In this document: piece by piece, positions 56,164 through 64,000 of the stretch
Layout of the letters: each line of letters starts with the position of its first letter
Position numbering within the stretch: the stretch's first letter is position 1
NCBI RefSeq assembly: GCF_023218075.1
Contig: NZ_JALPTB010000037.1
Span: forward strand, 1-64,000
From: Rhodococcus sp. HM1
GTDB taxonomy: Bacteria > Actinomycetota > Actinomycetes > Mycobacteriales > Mycobacteriaceae
Length of the DNA stretch: 64,000 bases
Direction: 5' to 3'
Made by a program: the position numbers and the translations under genes
The notes under the pieces: generated by a model
The model's database searches: none
Told to the model about the DNA's origin: nothing
Seen by the model: the letters and a program-made list of their open reading frames with translations, nothing else

Positions 56164-57390
56164 GTGACTTCCGTCGACACTGCCCTGGTGCTGGCCCAGT
56201 CGGGCCGCGGCGCCGGTGTGCCTCTCCGCGAACTGCTGCTGGTGCTGCTCACCGCCGCTGTCGTGACGTTCCTCGCGACCGGGCTCGTCCGGATCGCCGC
56301 GATCCGGTTCGGTGCCGTCGCGGCACCCCGCGAACGCGACGTACACGTGATTCCGACGCCCCGGCTCGGTGGCGTCGGCATGTATCTCGGGCTCGTCGCC
56401 GGTTTGGTCTTCGCACAGCAATTGCCCGCGCTGACACGGGGATTCGAATACACATCCGACATGAGCGCGGCGCTCGTGGCAGGGTCGATCATCGTCGTCG
56501 TCGGCATCATCGACGACCGCTGGGGTCTCGACGCGCTGACGAAGTTCGTCGGTCAGGTCACCGCCGCGGGGGTGCTCGCGGTGATGGGGGTGAGCTGGAT
56601 CGTCATCTTCGATCCGTTCAGCGGCAACACCCTGGTTCTCGACCAACTGCAGGGCGGTCTCGTCACGGTCGCGGTCGCGGCGGTGATGATCAACGCGATG
56701 AACTTCGTCGACGGTCTCGACGGTCTCGCCGCAGGTATCGGGCTCATCGCTGCCGTCGCGATCTGCCTGTTCTCCGTGGGGCTGCTGCACGATCAGGGCG
56801 GCGACGTCAGCGCCTACCCGCCGGCGCTGATCGCCGCGGCCCTGGCCGGTGCGTGCCTGGGCTTCCTGCCGCACAACTTCCAGCCGGCCCGGATCTTCAT
56901 GGGCGACTCGGGATCGATGCTCATCGGACTCATGCTCGCCGCGGTGTCCACGAGCGCCTCCGGCAGGATCCCGCTGGCCGCGTACGGCACCCGCGACCTG
57001 CTCGGTCTGCTGTCGCCGCTGCTCCTGGTCGGCGCCGTCATGTTCATCCCGATCCTGGACCTGCTGCTCGCCATCGTGCGGCGCACCCGGGCGGGCGTCA
57101 GCCCGTTCAGCCCGGACAAGATGCACCTGCACCACCGTCTGCTGCAGATCGGTCACTCGCATCGGCGCGTCGTGCTGCTCATCTACCTGTGGGTCGGCGT
57201 TCTCGCGTTCGGCGCGGTCGGATCCGCCCTCATCGATCGCCGCGCGGTGGTGCTGCTCACCGCGGCGGGATTGGTGTTCGCGCTCGTCGTCACCGCGGTG
57301 CCGGCACTGCGTCACAGTGACGCCGAGGCTCACGGTGACGGCCCCGATCCGGTCCACGGGGCCGGGGGAGGCGACGGCGAGGTCGGTTAG
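56164..57390 (+). CDS. wecA: WecA-like UDP-GlcNAc:polyprenyl-phosphate GlcNAc-1-phosphate transferase
   Basis: 408 residues, about 10-11 membrane helices. It is the first enzyme of the arabinogalactan linker (decaprenyl-P plus UDP-GlcNAc), the Rv1302 type. Motifs: VPTPRLGGVGMYLGL near 60, GIIDDRWGLDAL near 117 (Asp pair), NAMNFVDGLDGLAAGIGLI near 178 (third Asp), RIFMGDSGSM near 250 and the C-terminal HLHHRLLQIGHSHRR. It fits the growth-essential cell-wall role in mycolata. The start GTG 56164 is near the end of the Sua5 gene (19 bases), which suggests co-transcription. Confidence 0.92.
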   Translation: MTSVDTALVLAQSGRGAGVPLRELLLVLLTAAVVTFLATGLVRIAAIRFGAVAAPRERDVHVIPTPRLGGVGMYLGLVAGLVFAQQLPALTRGFEYTSDMSAALVAGSIIVVVGIIDDRWGLDALTKFVGQVTAAGVLAVMGVSWIVIFDPFSGNTLVLDQLQGGLVTVAVAAVMINAMNFVDGLDGLAAGIGLIAAVAICLFSVGLLHDQGGDVSAYPPALIAAALAGACLGFLPHNFQPARIFMGDSGSMLIGLMLAAVSTSASGRIPLAAYGTRDLLGLLSPLLLVGAVMFIPILDLLLAIVRRTRAGVSPFSPDKMHLHHRLLQIGHSHRRVVLLIYLWVGVLAFGAVGSALIDRRAVVLLTAAGLVFALVVTAVPALRHSDAEAHGDGPDPVHGAGGGDGEVG

Positions 57391-57401
57391 GCTTGATACC
57401 C

Positions 57402-57875
57402 GTGACCTCTTCCGATCAGCCTGCTCAGCCACTTCCCGCCCTGCCCGATCCGTCGGCGCCGATGCGCGCGGCCGTCCGGTACGGCGCGCTCGGGTTGGTC
57501 GCCCTGACGGTGGTGTCCGCCGTGATCTCCGTGCTCGTCGCGGGAATGCCGGGCCTGTGGGGTGCCTTGATCGGCGCGGCCGTCGGCGGCGGGTTCATCC
57601 TGTTCACGGCGCTCGGGGTGCTGCTCACCTCGCGCCTGCCCGCGACGACCGCCGGGGCGGTGCTGCTGGGCACGTGGCTGCTCAAGCTGATCCTGGCGAT
57701 CGTGGTGATGGCCCTGCTCAAGCCCCTGGACTTCTACAGCAAGGGTGCGCTGGTCCTGACGATCGTGTTCGCTCTGGTGATCGTGCTGGGCGCGGAAACG
57801 TACGGCGTGGTGTCGCAGCGGGCGCTGTACGTTGTGCCCGATTCGGGTAATGCGGGGAACGACGAACGGGAGTAG
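57402..57875 (+). CDS. AtpI-like membrane protein (Rv1303 type)
   Basis: 157 residues with four predicted helices (about 29-48, 53-71, 85-105, 113-132). The pattern GLWGALIGAAVGGGFILFTALG and LLGTWLLKLILAIVVMALL matches ATP synthase I-like proteins that lie before atpB and help assemble the c-ring. A proline-rich cytoplasmic start (QPAQPLPALPDPSAP) is present. GTG 57402 is preferred over TTG 57393, though no ribosome site is clear. First gene of the region preceding the ATP synthase operon. Confidence 0.82.
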   Translation: MTSSDQPAQPLPALPDPSAPMRAAVRYGALGLVALTVVSAVISVLVAGMPGLWGALIGAAVGGGFILFTALGVLLTSRLPATTAGAVLLGTWLLKLILAIVVMALLKPLDFYSKGALVLTIVFALVIVLGAETYGVVSQRALYVVPDSGNAGNDERE

Positions 57876-58185
57876 TTGCACTTGTCAATTCCCTACAGCG
57901 TCTCTACCCCCCTACGCGTTGTCGTAGATGTGTTGCTAGGGTAATGCCAAGCGAGTTGCGACCAGCCGGTAGTCCTGAGGGACCGTCGCGGTTGTATCTT
58001 TGCAGGCGGTCGTGTTCAAATGGCCGCCGAGTCGACGAGAGTCGCCGACACCGACAGACGCGGGGCCGATCCGATCGCCCACAGCAGCTGGCGAATACGC
58101 GAGCCGACCTTGTCGACTTGTTGGATCGTCAATGTCCGATCGAACCGCAGACGGCAATGCCTGCGGCCGACTACGGGAGAGAGCG
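57876..58185 (+). other. Leader/promoter region of the ATP synthase operon
   Basis: About 310 bases between the AtpI-like gene and atpB. A TGC-TAGGGT sequence (57934-57942) is a possible extended -10 with no clear -35. The region has a mixed pyrimidine run (TCTCTACCCCCCTAC at 57901) and otherwise no stable hairpin that I can see. An in-frame ATG at 58132 has no ribosome site. Confidence 0.4.
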
Positions 58186-58980
58186 CTGAGCGTCACCACC
58201 TTGGCAGCCGGAGAATTCCACGCGCCGTCACTAGCCGATTTCTTTCCACCAGCAGTCCTGTTCGAGGGCACCCCCTTCGAAATGGACCGGCTGATGCTCA
58301 TCCGCGTCGTCGTCGCCGTCCTGCTTGCGGCGTTCTTCGCGTTCGCTATGCGCAGCCCGAAGATCGTTCCGCGCGGCGTGCAGAACGTCGCCGAGATCAT
58401 GATCGACTTCGTTCGGATCAACATCGCCGAGGACATCCTCGGTAAGGAACAGGGCCGTCGCTTCCTCCCGGTTCTCGTGACGATCTTCTTCCTCGTCGCC
58501 GGGCTGAACCTGACCTCGATCATTCCGTTCCTCAACATCTCGTCGAACGCGCGCATCGGCATGCCTCTCGTGCTGGCCCTGCTCGCGTACGTCGTCTTCA
58601 ACTACGTGGGCATCAAGAAGTACGGCTTCTTCCGCTACGTCAAGAGCAGCATCGTCATCCCGAACCTGCCGCCCGCGCTCCACATCCTCGTCATCCCGAT
58701 CGAGTTCGTTTCGACCTTCCTGCTGCGGCCGTTCACGCTGACCATCCGTCTCATGGCCAACATGCTGGCCGGCCACATCATGCTGGTGCTGTTCTTCAGC
58801 GCGACCCAGTTCTTCTTCTTCTCGTCCGAGGGCGCGATGAAGCTGTTCGGTATCGGCTCGGTGATCGGTGGCGTCGCGTTCACCTTCTTCGAGTTGCTGG
58901 TCATCGTCCTGCAGGCCTACATCTTCTCGCTGCTGACCGCGGTCTACATCGACCTCGCGTTGCACGCCGAAGAGCACTAG
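58186..58980 (+). CDS. atpB: ATP synthase F0 subunit a
   Basis: 264 residues if it begins at the CTG at 58186, which stands at ideal distance after GGGAGAG and gives LSVTTLAAGEFHAPSLADFF. ATG 58132 would add 18 residues without a ribosome site, and TTG 58201 is another option. About 5-6 membrane helices. The essential Arg is in FVSTFLLRPFTLTIRLMANMLAGH near residue 177-190, where LRPF/RLMAN form the half-channel, with FELLVIVLQAYIFSLLTAVYI at the end. It forms the proton path with the c-ring. First gene of the atp operon. Confidence 0.88.
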   Translation: MSVTTLAAGEFHAPSLADFFPPAVLFEGTPFEMDRLMLIRVVVAVLLAAFFAFAMRSPKIVPRGVQNVAEIMIDFVRINIAEDILGKEQGRRFLPVLVTIFFLVAGLNLTSIIPFLNISSNARIGMPLVLALLAYVVFNYVGIKKYGFFRYVKSSIVIPNLPPALHILVIPIEFVSTFLLRPFTLTIRLMANMLAGHIMLVLFFSATQFFFFSSEGAMKLFGIGSVIGGVAFTFFELLVIVLQAYIFSLLTAVYIDLALHAEEH

Positions 58981-59047
58981 CCGAACTGCACCACCACACA
59001 ACACCACAGACTGACTCGGTTGCCGATCCCCGGGGCCGAGCCACTAG

Positions 59048-59317
<270 letters not shown>

Positions 59318-59328
59318 TCGTCGCGACC

Positions 59329-59889
59329 ATGGCTGACAGCATCCTGTTGCTCGCGGAGGAGGCGGAGACCCATAATCCGCTCCTGCCCGCGACGTACGAC
59401 ATCGTTTGGTCGCTCGTCGCCCTGATCATCGTCGGTCTCGTCTTCTGGAAGTACGTGCTTCCGCTGTTCCAGAAGGTCCTCGACGAGCGATCGGAGCAGA
59501 TCGAAGGCGGCATCAAGAAGGCGGAGGAGGCACAGGCGGAAGCCGCTGCCGCGCTCGAGCAGTACCGCGCGCAGCTCGCCGAGGCCCGTACCGAAGCGGC
59601 GCAGATCCGCGAAGAGGCCCGTGCCCAGGGCCAGCAGATCATCGCCGACATGAAGGCGCAGGCCCAGGAGGAGAGCGACCGCATCGTCGCTGCCGGCCAC
59701 GCTCAGCTGCAGGCCCAGCGTCAGCAGATCGTGACCGAACTCCGTGGCGATCTCGGCCGCACCGCCGTCGACCTGTCCGAGAAGATCATCGGTGAGGCTC
59801 TCTCCGATGACGTCAAGCGTGCCGGTTCCATCGACCGCTTCCTCAGCGAGCTCGAATCCCTCAGCGCTGACTCTGCATCCGGAAAGTGA
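59329..59889 (+). CDS. atpF: ATP synthase F0 subunit b
   Basis: 186 residues. One N-terminal membrane helix ([25 protein letters not shown], about 23-47), then a long charged coiled coil with [25 protein letters not shown]. It is the peripheral stalk linking F0 to F1. The C-terminal part ([18 protein letters not shown]) contacts delta. ATG 59329 follows atpE by 11 bases. Its stop overlaps a GTG that may start atpH. Confidence 0.95.
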   Translation: MADSILLLAEEAETHNPLLPATYDIVWSLVALIIVGLVFWKYVLPLFQKVLDERSEQIEGGIKKAEEAQAEAAAALEQYRAQLAEARTEAAQIREEARAQGQQIIADMKAQAQEESDRIVAAGHAQLQAQRQQIVTELRGDLGRTAVDLSEKIIGEALSDDVKRAGSIDRFLSELESLSADSASGK

Positions 59890-59894
59890 GCACC

Positions 59895-60731
59895 ATGTAC
59901 GCAGCAAGCCGTGAGGCACTCGCTCATACGCGATCCGCGCTGCAGGACGCCTTGGCGTCGAGCACCGCATCCGCTGGTGCGGGTGCCGCGACTGCCGCTG
60001 CGGCACAGGCCGGCTCCGATCTGTTCTCGGTGGTCGAGGTGCTCGACGGCCAGCGCACCCTTCGCGGTGCGCTGGCGGACGCCTCGACCCCGGCGGCAGC
60101 TCGCCAGGCGCTGGCCGAGCAGGTCTTCGGGGGCAAGGTTTCGGCCGCGGCCCTGGCGACCGTCAAGGCCGCGGTGGGCCAGGACTGGTCGGCGCAGTCC
60201 GACCTGACCAACTCGCTCGTTCAGCTCGGCCGCGAGGCCCTGCTGAAGGCGGCGGAAGACCAGAACCAGCTGGACACGGTCGAGGACGAGCTGTTCCGGC
60301 TCGGACGGATCGTCGCCGGCAGCGGGGAACTCGAGCAGGCTCTCTCCGACCGCAGCACCCCCGTGCAGGCCAAGCGCGAGCTCCTCTCGCGCCTGCTGTA
60401 CGGCAAGTGCACGGCGGTCACCGAGGCTCTGGCAGTTCAGGCCGTCGGGCGCCTGAAGAAGGCCCCGGCCGACACGTTCGACGAGCTGTCCGCTCTCGCT
60501 GCAACTCAGCGGGACCGCGCGGTCGCCCACGTGCGCAGCGCCGCCCCCCTCAGCCAGGCTCAGACCGAGCGCCTCAGCGCGATTCTGACCCGCACCTACG
60601 GGAAGCCTGTGACGGTCCACGTCGAGGTCGATCCCGAGCTCCTCAGTGGATTGGTCGTCCGGGTGGGCGACGAGGTCATCGACGGCACAGCTGCGGGACG
60701 ACTTGCGGCCGTGCGGAAGAACCTCACGTAG
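59895..60731 (+). CDS. atpH: ATP synthase F1 subunit delta
   Basis: 278 residues if ATG 59895 ([20 protein letters not shown]) is used. A GTG at 59886 overlapping the atpF stop would add three residues (MST). Two-domain delta protein: helical N-terminal part ([19 protein letters not shown]) and C-terminal part with [19 protein letters not shown] and the small domain [25 protein letters not shown]. Unlike mycobacteria, where b and delta are fused, it is separate here. It connects the peripheral stalk to the alpha3-beta3 head. Confidence 0.94.
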   Translation: MYAASREALAHTRSALQDALASSTASAGAGAATAAAAQAGSDLFSVVEVLDGQRTLRGALADASTPAAARQALAEQVFGGKVSAAALATVKAAVGQDWSAQSDLTNSLVQLGREALLKAAEDQNQLDTVEDELFRLGRIVAGSGELEQALSDRSTPVQAKRELLSRLLYGKCTAVTEALAVQAVGRLKKAPADTFDELSALAATQRDRAVAHVRSAAPLSQAQTERLSAILTRTYGKPVTVHVEVDPELLSGLVVRVGDEVIDGTAAGRLAAVRKNLT

Positions 60732-60793
60732 TCCACTACCGAACACACACCTAGAGATCTTTTCGAAGACCAGATACCGAGAGCAGGAAGAAC

Positions 60794-62437
60794 ATGGCGG
60801 AGCTGACGATCTCCTCCGACGAGATCCGTAGCGCGATTGACAATTACACCGCGAGCTACTCCCCGGAGGCCTCCCGCGAGGAGGTCGGCGTGGTCGTCGA
60901 CACCAGTGACGGCATCGCGCACATCAGCGGCCTCCCGTCGGCGATGGCCAACGAGCTGCTGGAATTCCCCGGTGGCGTGCTGGGCGTGGCCCTCAACCTC
61001 GAGGCCACCGAGATCGGCGCCGTTATCCTCGGCGACTTCCAGGACATTGCTGAGGGCCAGGAAGTCACGCGGACCGGCGACGTTCTGTCGGTGCCGGTCG
61101 GCGACGGCTACCTCGGCCGCGTCGTGAACCCGCTGGGTCAGCCGATCGACGGCCTCGGCGAGATCGAGTCCACCGAGAACCGCGCCCTCGAGCTGCAGGC
61201 CGCGACCGTGCTGCAGCGCCAGCCGGTCGAGGAGCCGCTGCAGACCGGCATCAAGGCCATCGACGCGATGACCCCGATCGGCCGCGGCCAGCGTCAGCTC
61301 GTCATCGGCGACCGCAAGACCGGTAAGACCGCGGTCTGCATCGACGCGATCCTCAACCAGAAGGCCAACTGGGCGACCGGCGACCCGAAGCAGCAGGTCC
61401 GCTGCATCTACGTCGCGATCGGCCAGAAGGGTTCGACCATCGCGGGTGTCAAGCAGGCCCTCGAGGAGAACGGCGCGATGGAGTACACCACCATCGTCGC
61501 GGCTCCGGCCTCCGACTCCGCCGGCTTCAAGTGGCTGGCCCCCTACACCGGTTCGGCCATCGGCCAGCACTGGATGTACCAGGGCAAGCACGTCCTCGTC
61601 GTGTTCGACGACCTGACCAAGCAGGCCGAGGCGTACCGCGCCATCTCGCTGCTGCTGCGTCGCCCGCCGGGACGTGAGGCCTACCCCGGTGACGTGTTCT
61701 ACCTGCACTCCCGTCTGCTGGAGCGTTCGGCGAAGCTGTCCGACGAGCTCGGCGGCGGTTCGCTGACCGCGCTGCCGATCATCGAGACGAAGGCCAACGA
61801 CGTGTCGGCCTACATCCCGACGAACGTCATCTCGATCACCGACGGCCAGGTCTTCCTCGAGTCCGACCTGTTCAACAAGGGTGTCCGCCCCGCCATCAAC
61901 GTCGGTATCTCGGTTTCCCGAGTCGGTGGCGCCGCCCAGACCAAGGGCATGAAGAAGGTGTCCGGTTCGCTGCGTCTGGAGCTCGCGCAGTTCCGTGAGC
62001 TCGAAGGCTTCGCCGCCTTCGCGTCGGACCTCGATGCCGCGTCGAAGGCTCAGCTCGAGCGCGGTCAGCGTCTCGTCGAGCTGCTCAAGCAGGACCAGTA
62101 CGCGCCGATCGCCGTCGAGGACCAGATCGTCTCGATCTTCCTCGCCGGTGAGGGTGTCTTCGACTCCGTTCCGGTCGAGGACGTGCGTCGCTTCGAGACC
62201 GAGCTCCTGGAGGATCTGCACCGCAGCGCCGCAGGCGTCTACGAGCAGATCGCCGGCGGCAAGGCGCTGTCCGACGAGTCGATCGAGGCCCTGCACGCCG
62301 CGACCGCCAAGTTCAAGGAGGGCTTCATCGCCTCCGACGGCAGCCGCGTCGTGAACGAGGCCGAGGCCGCCCCGCTGGGCGCCGAAGAGGTCGAGCAGGA
62401 GCAGGTCTCCGTCAAGCGCACCACCGTTCGCAAGTGA
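60794..62437 (+). CDS. atpA: ATP synthase F1 subunit alpha
   Basis: 547 residues. Beta-barrel N-terminal domain, then Walker [17 protein letters not shown] near residue 175, the [24 protein letters not shown] region, and the arginine-finger segment [19 protein letters not shown]. The C-terminal extension of about 35 residues ([22 protein letters not shown]) is longer than in E. coli. Such an extension regulates ATP hydrolysis in mycobacteria, so it may here. GAGCAGGAAGAAC lies before ATG 60794. Confidence 0.97.
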   Translation: MAELTISSDEIRSAIDNYTASYSPEASREEVGVVVDTSDGIAHISGLPSAMANELLEFPGGVLGVALNLEATEIGAVILGDFQDIAEGQEVTRTGDVLSVPVGDGYLGRVVNPLGQPIDGLGEIESTENRALELQAATVLQRQPVEEPLQTGIKAIDAMTPIGRGQRQLVIGDRKTGKTAVCIDAILNQKANWATGDPKQQVRCIYVAIGQKGSTIAGVKQALEENGAMEYTTIVAAPASDSAGFKWLAPYTGSAIGQHWMYQGKHVLVVFDDLTKQAEAYRAISLLLRRPPGREAYPGDVFYLHSRLLERSAKLSDELGGGSLTALPIIETKANDVSAYIPTNVISITDGQVFLESDLFNKGVRPAINVGISVSRVGGAAQTKGMKKVSGSLRLELAQFRELEGFAAFASDLDAASKAQLERGQRLVELLKQDQYAPIAVEDQIVSIFLAGEGVFDSVPVEDVRRFETELLEDLHRSAAGVYEQIAGGKALSDESIEALHAATAKFKEGFIASDGSRVVNEAEAAPLGAEEVEQEQVSVKRTTVRK

Positions 62438-62485
62438 GCGGGGAGACCATGACCGAGCGTCCAGTGAAGGGAGTGTGATCGACGA

Positions 62486-63469
62486 ATGGCTAGCTTGCGT
62501 GAGCTGCGCTCGCGGATCAAGTCGGTCAACTCGACCAAGAAGATCACCAAGGCGCAGGAACTGATCGCGACTTCGCGCATCACCAAGGCCCAGGCTCGGG
62601 TTGCCGCGTCGAAGCCGTACTCCGAGGAGATCACCAAGGTCCTCTCGGAGCTGGCGAGCGCGTCGGCGTCGTTGGATCACCCCCTGCTCAACGAGCGCGA
62701 GAACCCCAAGCGTGCCGCCGTGCTGGTCGTGACCAGCGACCGCGGTATGTGCGGTGGTTACAACTCCAACGTCCTCAAGGAAGCCGAAGAGCTGCGTCAG
62801 CTGCTCATCAGCGAGGGCAAGGAGCCGGTGCTGTACGTGCTGGGCGGCAAGGGCCTGGCCTACTACACCTTCCGTGAGCGCCCGGTCGCGGGTGCGTGGA
62901 CCGGCTTCTCGCAGGCTCCGCGCTACGCGGACGCCGCGAAGGCCAGCCGCCACCTGGTGGAGCTGTTCATGGCTGGGTCCGGTTCCGAGGTTCCCGACCC
63001 GAACGGTGTGGGCACCATCGAGGGCGTCGACGAACTGCACATCGTCTACACGCGTTTCGTGTCGATGCTGACGCAGACCCCCGAGGTCCGCCGTATGGCG
63101 CCGCTCGAGGTGAGCATCACCGAGGACGAGATCGACCTCGGCGAGGACATGCTGTCCGACGGCCACCGCGCGTCGGGCAACGAAGGACCGCGTGCCGGGT
63201 ACAACTTCGAGCCGGAGGCCGGGACGCTGCTCGCGGCACTGCTGCCGAAGTACATCAGCACGCGTATCTTCGCGTCGCTGCTGGACGCGGCCGCTTCCGA
63301 GTCGGCCGCTCGCCGTACCGCCATGAAGGCCGCGACGGACAACGCCACGGAACTGGTGAACACACTCAGCCGACAGGCCAACCAGGCCCGCCAGGCCCAG
63401 ATCACCCAGGAAATCAGCGAGATCGTCGGCGGTGCCGGTGCGCTCGCCTCGAGTGCAGGAAGTGACTGA
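62486..63469 (+). CDS. atpG: ATP synthase F1 subunit gamma
   Basis: 327 residues, the central shaft. N-terminal helix [24 protein letters not shown] and C-terminal helix [36 protein letters not shown] form the coiled coil that rotates within alpha3-beta3. A short extra loop ([17 protein letters not shown], about 215-235) is seen, typical of actinobacteria. ATG 62486 follows AAGGGAGTGTGATCGACG. It is 48 bases after atpA and six bases before atpD. Confidence 0.96.
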   Translation: MASLRELRSRIKSVNSTKKITKAQELIATSRITKAQARVAASKPYSEEITKVLSELASASASLDHPLLNERENPKRAAVLVVTSDRGMCGGYNSNVLKEAEELRQLLISEGKEPVLYVLGGKGLAYYTFRERPVAGAWTGFSQAPRYADAAKASRHLVELFMAGSGSEVPDPNGVGTIEGVDELHIVYTRFVSMLTQTPEVRRMAPLEVSITEDEIDLGEDMLSDGHRASGNEGPRAGYNFEPEAGTLLAALLPKYISTRIFASLLDAAASESAARRTAMKAATDNATELVNTLSRQANQARQAQITQEISEIVGGAGALASSAGSD

Positions 63470-63475
63470 ACCACA

Positions 63476-64000
63476 ATGACCGCAGCAGTAACCGACAACA
63501 ACGCCGGTGCGGCGTCGGCCCTTGCCGGGCGCGTCGTCCGCGTCATCGGCGCCGTCGTCGACGTGGAATTCCCGCGTGGCGCCGTGCCCGAGCTGTTCAA
63601 CGCCCTCCACGCAGAGGTCACTCTGCCGACCGTGGCGAAGACCCTGACCCTCGAGGTCGCGCAGCACCTGGGTGACAACCTGGTCCGCACGATCTCGATG
63701 CAGCCGACCGACGGCCTGGTGCGCGGCACCTCCGTCGTCGACACCGGTCGCCCGATCTCCGTTCCCGTCGGTGACGTCGTCAAGGGCCACGTGTTCAACG
63801 CCCTCGGTGACTGCCTCGACGCGCCGGGCACCGGCCGCGACGGCGAGCAGTGGGGCATCCACCGCAAGCCCCCGGCCTTCGACCAGCTCGAGGGCAAGAC
63901 CGAGATCCTCGAGACCGGTATCAAGGTCATCGACCTGCTGACCCCGTACGTCAAGGGCGGCAAGATCGGTCTGTTCGGTGGCGCCGGTGTCGGCAAGACC
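63476..64000 (+). CDS. atpD: ATP synthase F1 subunit beta (cut off at the window end)
   Basis: The first 175 codons are inside the window and the frame is open to the last base. The start [20 protein letters not shown] is followed by [38 protein letters not shown] and the Walker A motif [11 protein letters not shown], which is reached at the very end. This is the catalytic nucleotide-binding subunit. The short N-terminal extension is as in other actinobacteria. ATG 63476 has a weak ribosome site (AGGAAGTGACTGAACC). It follows atpG by six bases. Confidence 0.96.
   Translation, partial: MTAAVTDNNAGAASALAGRVVRVIGAVVDVEFPRGAVPELFNALHAEVTLPTVAKTLTLEVAQHLGDNLVRTISMQPTDGLVRGTSVVDTGRPISVPVGDVVKGHVFNALGDCLDAPGTGRDGEQWGIHRKPPAFDQLEGKTEILETGIKVIDLLTPYVKGGKIGLFGGAGVGKT

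Noticed and set aside
60596-63862. A leftward open frame of over 1000 codons opposite the ATP synthase genes.
   Set aside because: It is the antisense shadow of atpA, atpG and atpD, produced by GC-rich third positions. The protein-like composition is absent and the sense genes are unmistakable.

Overview
The window is high-GC actinobacterial chromosome and looks like Rhodococcus or a close relative. The right half (argS, lysA, hom, thrC, thrB, rho, rpmE, prfA, prmC, a Sua5-family gene, a WecA-like gene, an AtpI-like gene, atpBEFHAGD, with cysD and cysNC and a tRNA-Arg upstream) keeps the gene order known from Mycobacterium tuberculosis (roughly Rv1285 to Rv1310, from memory). Acyl-CoA catabolic genes are numerous, as expected for a soil rhodococcus. 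I see no rRNA, CRISPR array, phage or insertion sequence.

Layout. 1-4.2 kb: a cut-off unknown gene, a decayed enterochelin-esterase gene, a thiolase, a thioesterase and a BenE-type permease. 4.3-5.2 kb: a secreted protein behind an AT-rich 25-bp tandem repeat. 5.3-10.4 kb: two copies of a YCII protein plus ECF42-type sigma factor module, enclosing a shikimate dehydrogenase-like gene and a DHFR-fold reductase. 10.6-18.7 kb: one long leftward catabolic cluster (SnoaL-like, permease, old-yellow-enzyme reductase, SCP2-thiolase/aldolase-like protein, DUF35 protein, acyl-CoA ligase, FAD monooxygenase), with a divergent MarR gene and two palindromic operator candidates. 19.6-25.4 kb: secreted HNH protein, small unknown gene, quinone oxidoreductase, and a SNF2 helicase with a SWIM zinc-finger partner. 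25.5-31.0 kb: a complete valine-catabolic operon (mmsA, acyl-CoA dehydrogenase, 3-hydroxyisobutyryl-CoA hydrolase, mmsB, enoyl-CoA hydratase). 31.1-31.6 kb: a MarR gene.

31.8-41.5 kb is the most interesting part. A leftward operon (DUF1214 protein, SDR, sulfotransferase) resembles Rv3531c-Rv3530c-Rv3529c of the mycobacterial KstR region. Next come an IclR regulator and a rightward sulfate-activation operon (cysD, cysNC, cysQ) that makes PAPS, the sulfotransferase donor, and recycles PAP. The two operons have closely matching upstream regions: each carries a KstR-type palindrome and, 25-26 bp further on, the same 17-bp block in the same orientation relative to its gene. This suggests co-regulated PAPS supply and use. 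CysNC carries a four-unit 27-bp in-frame repeat in its second GTPase domain, and CysQ is fused to a SnoaL-like domain.

41.5 kb to the end: tRNA-Arg(CCG) with a strong terminator palindrome, a DUF3105-DUF305 membrane pair, the argS-lysA-hom-thrC-thrB biosynthetic operon, rho with a long leader, translation and cell-wall genes, and the ATP synthase operon, cut off inside atpD.
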